Shown here piece after piece: positions 57,434 through 64,000 of a DNA stretch of 64,000 nucleotides. The stretch is taken from NCBI GenBank assembly GCA_037952775.1, contig JBANAY010000003.1, positions 24,056,001 through 24,120,000 on the forward strand, written 5' to 3'. The stretch comes from Clonostachys chloroleuca (taxonomy: Eukaryota; Ascomycota; Sordariomycetes; Hypocreales; Bionectriaceae). Position numbers and translations under genes: made by a program. Numbering within the stretch: the stretch's first letter is position 1; each line of letters starts with the position of its first letter. The notes under the pieces are model-generated. The model was given only the letters and a program-made list of their open reading frames with translations, did not search any database and was not told where the DNA came from.

Positions 57434-57808
57434 TATTATAAACAAAGCATATACCTACTGTATTATATAGTATACCCTACTTTTCTTACTAATAAGAGAT
57501 AGATTACTCCGGATTATCAGTAAGCCTGAACGATCCCCAGCTAAACTTACTCTGGATTACCAGTAAGCTATCGTAAGCCCCTAGTATATATATATATTTA
57601 TTTCACTAGATAGAACACTCTTTCAGACAGTTATTAATAATATCGTCTACGCATCTATTATTACCAGCTTCACAATACTCGCATATTGACCGTAACTCGC
57701 ATTACACAGCCTAAGACAACCTGATTGCGCTACTCAGAACAACACTCTGATTGGTTCAACCCCGACCTACCCTAGACCCCGTCCAGTGTAAGTCAACCAA
57801 CCGTCACA
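57434..57808 (+). repeat. 3' LTR of the Ty3/gypsy element
   Basis: Same length as the 5' LTR. It starts TATTATA where the 5' copy has TGTTACG, and ends GTCACA. The inner (first) half is more mutated and the outer half better kept, the mirror image of the 5' LTR. Confidence 0.92.
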
Positions 57809-57813
57809 CGAGA
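57809..57813. repeat. Target-site duplication, right copy (CGAGA)
   Basis: Matches 50370-50374. Confidence 0.85.
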
Positions 57814-58600
57814 TCGACAGATGTTTCGAAATAGCAGGTCTTGCTACAGCACAAGCTATCTTTCCGCAGATATTATAGAGAGACCTCTGTTCTAGCCCCT
57901 TGTTTGCAGTCTAACAGATCTCTATAGGTAATAATATTATTAATAACTGTTGAAATTACAGTGGCCTACAAGGTGTATTAGGTCTTGAGACCGCTATAAC
58001 TAGCAGCAGCGGAAGTTTTTAGCTTTTAACTTATAGTAAATACTCCTCTATAACTTAGTTAGATTTTATACTAGAAGGTTAGTTTATAGTGTATTTTATA
58101 GTATAAAAGAATCTTATTTTAGTAAGAGGAATCAGAAAATTATACTAATTTCTCTTATAGGTCTACTGATTAAAAACTACTCTAAAACCCGCTATAGTAG
58201 CTTCTTAAGCTACTTTTAATTTTCTATAAAATTTATTACTATAGAGAATCTAAAAAATTAACTTATAACTACCTAACTATAAGACAGATATATATAACTT
58301 TTATAAGACCTATTTTATCTAAAAGAAGCTCTTAAACTGATCTATTAAGTATAGATATTAGATATTCTATCTTTAAAGATAAAGGAATTATCTAAGATCT
58401 AAGATCCAGTCTAGGGTAGGTTAGTTATAGGGTAGCCTGGGTATAGGTTAGACTGCTAGAAGTTGCTTAAATTTTTCCTGAATTTTCTAGACCCTTATTT
58501 GGACTATTATAGCCTAATAACCTATAAATAACGCTGCTGACGCTCATAGCCCTAAAGGGGAACTGGAGCCCGCTAAGCTGTAGCGGTTATAGCAGCCTGC
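57814..58600. other. Repeat-rich region right of the retrotransposon
   Basis: After about 130 bases of normal composition the sequence is AT-rich with RIP-like words. TAGGGTAGG words at about 58410-58460 resemble those left of the element at 48978-49045. No gene is seen. Confidence 0.5.
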
Positions 58601-58818
58601 AGCTACTGACCCACAGTGGCTGCAACCGCTATTGGCTAGTGATCGCAATCGCTATCGGATAGCGGTCTCAATCGCTATTGGCTAGCTCTTACAGGGGATT
58701 AGCGATCGCTAACAGCTAGTAGCTGTGATCGCTAACAGTTAGTGGTTGCGACCGCTGGAGGTTAGTGGTTGCAACCGCTAACTTATAGCGATACGGTCAC
58801 TAACTTATAGTGGCTATA
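58601..58818. repeat. 23-base tandem repeat, nine copies plus a half unit
   Basis: Units of exactly 23 bases start at 58601, 58624, 58647, 58670, then after an 11-base half unit (58693-58703) at 58704, 58727, 58750, 58773 and 58796. Copies share a (A/G)A(C/T)CGCTA core and often join as TAGTGGTTGC|AACCGCTA, so each boundary is a near-palindrome. Copies differ at several positions. This is a degenerate minisatellite; it does not have the spacer plan of a CRISPR array. Confidence 0.85.
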
Positions 58819-59347
58819 GTCTCTCAATTCAACAATAACGATTAGAATATTATATATATTATTAACCTCGAGTTTACCTGCTTATAGTCTCTTGAATTCC
58901 AGTAGCCCCCCTACTAGCTTAGAGGATAGAGTACTAATAAGATTAATTATAATTTATTCAGCCCTTATTATAATTAATTTACCCAGATCCTCGAGGAGCA
59001 GAAGGAGCTTCTTACTATAAGGACTCCTGAAAAGCTCTCTTCTATAATATAATATATATAGGCGAGTAAGATATTCTGGCTTACTCTTATAATTTAAGAT
59101 CTAATAATCTTTTCCTCGATCTTTTAGTATTATATTTTACCTTATTAATTCTATCTTATAATAGATTATATAACTGATTTTTTACTCTTAGTAATTCTCT
59201 GGGGAAGCCCCGGTATTATATAGAAGAAGTTACAGAATTAAAATCAGTATTTAAAGAAGCTTAATAGTATATTCAAGGAATCTGACTAGATACATCATAA
59301 TCATAATCATAATTGTATCAATAATCAAACTATTTGCCACGAAGGTG
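58819..59347. other. AT-rich, RIP-like DNA
   Basis: About 530 bases rich in A and T, without an open frame or recognisable element. Confidence 0.5.
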
Positions 59348-59542
59348 CTATCTTAGTTGCTGGACTTCTTTGGAGGGGTTGGAGGCCTGGGTTGCCCACT
59401 GAGGGCTTTTGCACTCTTCCCGGACGATGATAATCTGTTTTGACTCTTTACCCGAGATCGGGATCCCGTACATGGGCACTGTGGTTGCGGTAGCTGTGTT
59501 GGATGAGTCGCCTTGGCTGGTGCCTTGGCCGTTGCCTGACAT
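59348..59542 (-). CDS. Small ORF of 64 residues, function unknown
   Basis: A complete ORF of normal base composition directly beside the AT-rich block. The first 20 residues are rich in Gly, Ser, Asn and Thr (MSGNGQGTSQGDSSNTATAT), the rest is polar with KQIIIVREECK. No family is recognised and no intron is needed. It could be a real short gene, an exon of a longer one, or chance; its codon use looks gene-like. Confidence 0.35.
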   Translation of the reverse strand: MSGNGQGTSQGDSSNTATATTVPMYGIPISGKESKQIIIVREECKSPQWATQASNPSKEVQQLR

Positions 59543-60913
59543 GTTGCTACAAGCTTGTGTTATTAGCGCACTTGTATGATTTGGTTGGCCTACACACCTG
59601 GAGCAGATAGGGTTGAATTTGTGATCGTCAGAAGTGGTAATATGGTAACCAAGGGCGAGGGAAAGCCTGCTTTAAATTCAAATACCATCTGCTGTCAGAG
59701 ACGGGGTTAGGCACCAGCTGGCAGGGAAGTAGCTGTACACGTGCATTGAATACAACGGTGAGGCGCACGCCGCATGCACCTGCACCCTTTCAAAGTACCT
59801 GCACCACGTCCAGCGCTCGCACTTTCATTGGTACAATGTACTTGATGGCCTCACCGGCGCTCTTTTTCTCGGACATATGAAAGGATGAATCCATCTAACC
59901 ACTCCGAATCAATAGGTTAGTTCCACAAAACGTTGCATGAGGTGACCAACTTACATGAACCTTACAGTAGGCCTTTCATTGAGACACAGGGACGATATGC
60001 ACGAGCTCCTGTTGTGTTTACGGGCTCATACTACACACAGGTCAGATGTCCTCAAGAGACTACCTTCGCATTCAGAGACATCAGCTACCACGTTTATTAC
60101 GCGGGTGCTTCTGGATAAAGTTTCTGGGCACATGCACAGGCAAGACAAACACAGGTAGGCAAGCACCAACATATCGTTCGATGTATTGGTAGCCTCAATT
60201 GGATGAAAGGGATGCCCAGATAAGCCGGTGCTGCACCTACCGTCCTACGTGACAGTATTTGGCTCCATGCTGAAGCATTTGGGCGGTTAGGACCTCCAAG
60301 CCTACAGACCTAGACCACATACATATGTCTATTTATATATATTAGTTGTTGTAGCAAGCTGGAATCGGTCTCCTAGCTGTGCTGTATCTGAGCTGGGAAG
60401 GATAGCGCCACTTGCTGGTAGCTGCATCATCTAGACCTTCGTCGCATATGCTTGCTACACTTGTGGCGGCAAGCTCATCTAGTCTCTCGGCTACGAGGGA
60501 AGATGCCACTTATTAATAGTGGCACAATCTAGACCTTTATCACTTCGCAGGGCTGGTTACATTCAATACCCAAGCTTGCCCAACTTTAAATATCTCTATA
60601 TACTAGACATTTAAGAAGGCAATCATATCATGCCTAATGAGATCTAAGTTTAAGACACTCTAGCGTAGTAGCCGTGAACTTTGCTATTAAATATTCTTGC
60701 ATATATCTAATCGGTTATCGCGGCTCTTGGTGTCTACAGACATAGATCTGTATGGATGTAGAATATATATTTAGTCTCGTCACAGGCGAGCCTTTCTCCT
60801 AAAGCCTTTCTCCTAAAGCCTCTCTGGCATCATGGGCACTTATATTATAACCGCCGAATGCAATGCATGCAACATTGTTGTAAATTTCGTTCAATTCCTT
60901 GATTGATTTCAAC
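59543..60913. other. Intergenic region
   Basis: About 1.4 kb. Several 60-67 codon ORFs (59933-60158) overlap in different frames and show no features. CTCGTCAC-type and TCTAGAC words recur, but no repeat unit could be set. No RNA gene is seen. Confidence 0.45.
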
Positions 60914-61968
60914 ATGTGTTCAAGGAGTTTCGTCTTGGGGCTCTTTGCCTCGATATTCATTACTGTGTCTGGGCGTCAGATGCCGGACATGCCAAAAGCA
61001 ACAATCACAGCGGCCGCACAGTTTGAGCAGCGTGCAATCGGAGAAAATGTATTCGGAACATATATCACTGATAATTCCTGTCAGTATTTATTTCGCCGTT
61101 TCCTGGCGCTGTTCTGAAGACATCTCTGACGAGTATCATGGGGTTATAGACAGTTCAATTTCGTGTGACAGTGCTAGCATAGTAGCTGAGTCCAGCAGCT
61201 ATCTTTACTGTTATCCATCAGGCCAGAGTAGTTCCGATTTCCTCCCGTGGACTGCATGCTCAGACTCATATCGACTGGGAGTTGGCGCATCTTCACGCTG
61301 GTGAGATTTTTCATCACCAAACATAGTACACATCGAAATGGGCTAATACAACTCGGCAGCTCCACTAGTTATCAGTGCGGCACACTGAATGTTTATTCCA
61401 ATACTGATGACAATAACGGGTATACTCTGATTTATTGTACTACTGGTCAACTCCCAAGTGCTGTCTATTTCACACCGCCGTCTACTACTACTCCCCCCCA
61501 CCGCCACCACCGCCACCACCAAACAACGGCTGGATTGCGGGAGCAGTAATTGGTGCTGTGGCAGGTGTTGCCCTCATCGGCGGTTTGGCCTGGTGGCTTC
61601 TGAGAAGGAGGCAAAAAAAGAAGGCAGCGGCTTCACCTGCAGCCAACTTGAACCCACAGCCGCCACCCGAGTCAACAAATATTCCCGGCCAAGCTGTAAC
61701 ACAGGCTTCTCCTGGGGTCAGCTATGCCTACGCCGGAGTAAAGGGGACTCAGCCGTCATCGCAGATGAGCTCCCCCGAAATGTCCTCGCCACCTCCGCCG
61801 TTTTCATACCCTTCGGACCCTTCGAGACCTTCGCCATCCTGGCCCGTATATGCTCCACCACAGCAATCCCAGTGGCAGCCGCCACCTCCAGCAAGCGAGC
61901 TGCCAACACGACAATATGGCGAACCAGCCGAGTTGGGTGGAGGTCGTTCAACATCTCAGTACATGTAA
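60914..61968 (+). CDS. Single-pass membrane protein, cell-wall-sensor-like, one apparent -1 frameshift
   Basis: Exons 60914-61083, 61154-61300 and 61360-61968 encode about 308 residues. A signal peptide (SFVLGLFASIFITVSG) leads to an extracellular part with spaced Cys (DNSCHSISC, YLYCYPSG, WTACSDSY, YQCGTLNVYS). A Thr/Pro stretch, one membrane helix (WIAGAVIGAVAGVALIGGLAWWLL), a basic stop (RRRQKKK) and a long Pro/Ser-rich cytosolic tail follow. This is the plan of fungal WSC/Mid2-like surface proteins. The exon sum is one base short, and the frame shifts in a run of seven C (61493-61499) inside the poly-proline stretch before the helix; eight C would restore it. The first 3' splice site was chosen by frame. 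Confidence 0.75.
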
Positions 61969-63608
61969 TTTGAAAAAGGGAATATGATCTTGACGAATTT
62001 CCTTTTTAATTAGGTCAAGGAGCTTAGTATCCATTTCATCACATCAGGCTCTCTATTTTCTTCTCACCAATCTAGCCCCAACAGAGTACTGCCATGAAAT
62101 ATTATAAAAGGAGTAATATTTCTTAACTCCAGTAGGGAGCTTACCGTATTCTTTTCGAGAATTGTTTTGTGCTGCTCCGGATATCATGTGCCGATCCGAC
62201 AAGACGCCTCCGTGGCGCATGGCTTCAAGTCAGCCTCACTTTTTGTAGTCCGACTTGGCTGCCTCTCGTGATTAAATATACTCTCAATCGTCAAGCCACC
62301 ATACGCCATAGCCCTACGATGTCTACCAGCTAACCGAGTTTAGGCTGTGACCTGCCAATGAATGCATGTCACTGGAGATGAACTAAGCGACCGATCCACT
62401 GACCTTCATCAACCTTGAATATAGCTTCAAACCTTACTGTGTATCGTAAGACTGATGGCTAGCCAAAAGCAAAAAAAGTTCAAGACTCAAACACAACCAT
62501 CCATTGACCTTGATACAACCAGGTAATGGTAGGGTGGGCAGCGTCTCTTGGAAACCCATCATGATATCGGAGAACATGTATTCTTTGACGATAAACTGAA
62601 TAAAAAGGTCTTGTGGGCTCAAACTTGTAACTTGTAACGCACTTTCGTCCGTCTGCATGTGATGTGGCGCGACCTCTACTCAGTAAGACTTGACGATGAA
62701 TCCAAGCGGCTTCGCTCGTCAAAACTACTACATACGCATTTCCTGCTGTTGTGCAACCATATCGTAACTTTCTCTCATGCCTGGTGGCCGGTGGACCAGA
62801 ATAGAATCCAAGCCCCTCGGGCCAATATCTGGTCTCTTCTTCAGCCCTTCTTCACCCTCCCCACTCTTCAGTCTTTGTAAAACACTTTCCGGCTCCTTCG
62901 AAGAGTCCTTTTTCATTGCTTTTCTGCCTCCACAGTTAAGCAATTCCATCGTCATACTTGGCGATATTTGCAGCTCCACGCCGCTGCTGCTCCGCTTCGC
63001 GTGTCATAGAATCATTATTTGCTCATTCGCTCGTGTCCTATCATCTTAATCCATAGTATGCAGGTACAGCCACCCAGCCCCCAAAAGCTAGCCGAGGAGT
63101 CAGCTTTGTAGGTCGTGAAAATTAGCTTTCCAGCTACGGGTGTCCCAAGAGGTGTGTGTATTCCTCCGCAGTATTCTGCTTAGGGCTTCCTTCGCGTCGG
63201 TTTACCCACTTCGAAGCGGATATGCGAAGGTCCTCTGGGTGAGCTCACAGTTGCCGTTAGAATGCGCTAGGAGGGCAATCTGTTTGACCAACTGGGCAAC
63301 AGACGGATTTGGTTCGCAGTTTAGTCTGTTTAACGGGGCTTGTCTTGGGCGAATCTCGCGAAATCATGCGGTAGAAGATTGGTGATGGGGTAACCGTGAG
63401 TTTCGGTGAATGGTCAGAGGATATGGATGGTTGGATATAGAGAGGCCCTGCTGCTTTCGAGTCTTGGAACGGATTCTCAGTCTGAGATTGTGATTGATTA
63501 AAATTACAAAGGCTATTTTGTTACAAACAATGGTTCGTACTCTTATATGCATAATTCCGACCTCAATTATCTGAAGTCGGAATATACAATGAACATGCTT
63601 TGGTTTAT
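61969..63608. other. Intergenic region
   Basis: About 1.6 kb. ORFs of 60-90 codons on both strands near 62434-63049 overlap each other and lack family features or convincing splice partners. No RNA gene or repeat is seen. Confidence 0.4.
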
Positions 63609-63999
63609 TTATGAGACAAAATCGGCCATGTATCTTCCAAACTCCGCAAAATCATCATCATCATGCCCTACAAGATCCCACTCAAATCGGCTGTCGAAGC
63701 CGTAGAGAAGACTCTGGAAACCCCTGTCCAGCGAGGCGGACAAGCTACTCACAGCCATGCTCTCGTCCGCAGGATTATGACTGTCCTCGAATAGCTGTGA
63801 AATGTCTGCCCATAAATCTGTCAAAGGTGGAACTGGCGCGAGATTCGCATATCCTGTGTTATCCTGCTCTGCGACAGAGTGCGCGAGTTGCTCTGTGTGA
63901 TGCTGGTGCACAGCCTCGGGGTATATATTGCCTGGGCCATCAATTCTCTTAGAATTGCGGCGCCCTTGCGAAATGGCTTGTTCTCCTATAGTTGGACAT
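63609..63999 (-). CDS. C-terminal part of an unidentified protein (cut by window edge)
   Basis: The minus-strand frame is open from the right window edge to a TAA at 63609-63611, about 130 codons. The first visible residues are basic (QGRRNSKRID), followed by a polar, acidic, Leu-rich tail with DLWADISQLFED, DRGFQSLLYGFDS and GHDDDDFAEFGRYM. The acidic tail with paired aromatic residues would suit a fungal transcription factor activation region, but no domain is visible. The true start lies outside the window; the GTG at 63911 is not taken as a start. Confidence 0.5.
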   Translation of the reverse strand, partial: CPTIGEQAISQGRRNSKRIDGPGNIYPEAVHQHHTEQLAHSVAEQDNTGYANLAPVPPLTDLWADISQLFEDSHNPADESMAVSSLSASLDRGFQSLLYGFDSRFEWDLVGHDDDDFAEFGRYMADFVS

Positions 64000-64000
64000 T

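Larger units (their letters stand above)
50375..57808 (+). mobile_element. Ty3/gypsy chromovirus LTR retrotransposon, complete but RIP-inactivated
   Basis: A 7434-base element with two 375-base LTRs, a 5-base target duplication (CGAGA) and the order gag, reverse transcriptase, integrase region, chromodomain on the + strand. A purine-rich tract (GGGGAGGGAGCAATA) sits immediately before the 3' LTR. Almost all of the interior is filled with TAA and TAG codons where CAA, CAG or TGG would be expected, and the YxDD box of the reverse transcriptase has lost its acidic pair. Such directed C-to-T and G-to-A change is the mark of RIP. No protein can be made beyond a short gag fragment. The intact target duplication shows the copy is in its original insertion site. 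Confidence 0.92.

Noticed and set aside
58601..58818. Short regular repeats that could suggest a CRISPR array
   Set aside because: Units abut without unique spacers, the host is a eukaryote, and the units are degenerate; it is a tandem minisatellite.

Overview
The window is nuclear DNA of a filamentous ascomycete (Pezizomycotina). Genes are broken by 50-75 base introns with GT..AG ends and CTAAC/CTGAC-like branch sites. Several Zn2Cys6 regulators are present, and the transposon is degraded by C-to-T/G-to-A changes typical of repeat-induced point mutation (RIP). The genus cannot be fixed by reading alone; the content fits a sordariomycete such as a hypocrealean fungus. Exon structures below were built by hand from splice signals and reading-frame phase.

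Layout. (1) 0-8.5 kb: the 3' end of an aldoxime dehydratase, a CrtC/Diels-Alderase-like protein and a LovC-type enoyl reductase (the pair usually accompanies a PKS-NRPS, none seen here), a Zn2Cys6 regulator and an aldo-keto reductase. (2) 9.5-18.3 kb: a polyol-type zinc dehydrogenase, a Dal5-type MFS carrier, an HpcH/HpaI aldolase and a Zn2Cys6 regulator with an internal stop; together they look like a small sugar or organic-acid catabolic unit. (3) 19.7-22.6 kb: a dead DUF4038 glycosidase gene split by a 925-base insertion with a 9-base target duplication, then a fragment of mitochondrial nad4. (4) 23.3-47.5 kb: the most interesting part, a compact cluster with two CocE/NonD-type hydrolases, two class A flavin monooxygenases, a SnoaL-like protein, a cupin, an aldehyde-dehydrogenase-like protein without the catalytic Cys, a LigB-type extradiol dioxygenase, a small membrane protein, an MFS carrier, a Dabb protein, a glutathione transferase and a C2H2 + Zn2Cys6 regulator. 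The set reads as uptake, ester/amide cleavage, ring hydroxylation and ring opening of an aromatic substrate. Several of its promoters share the word TCGGCTCCAC, and the two hydrolase promoters share a 14-base word. (5) 48.2-59.3 kb: AT-rich repeat DNA holding a complete but RIP-inactivated Ty3/gypsy chromovirus with 375-base LTRs and a 5-base target duplication, beside a 23-base tandem repeat. (6) 59.3-64 kb: a small ORF, a membrane-anchored wall-sensor-like protein and the 3' end of an unidentified gene.

A recurring oddity is that seven otherwise sound genes each appear to lack one base inside a G or C run. This looks more like homopolymer sequencing error than biology, and the genes are annotated as coding with that caveat. 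Two genes are convincingly dead for other reasons: the DUF4038 gene and the retrotransposon. The regulator at 15.7-18.3 kb has one in-frame TAG.
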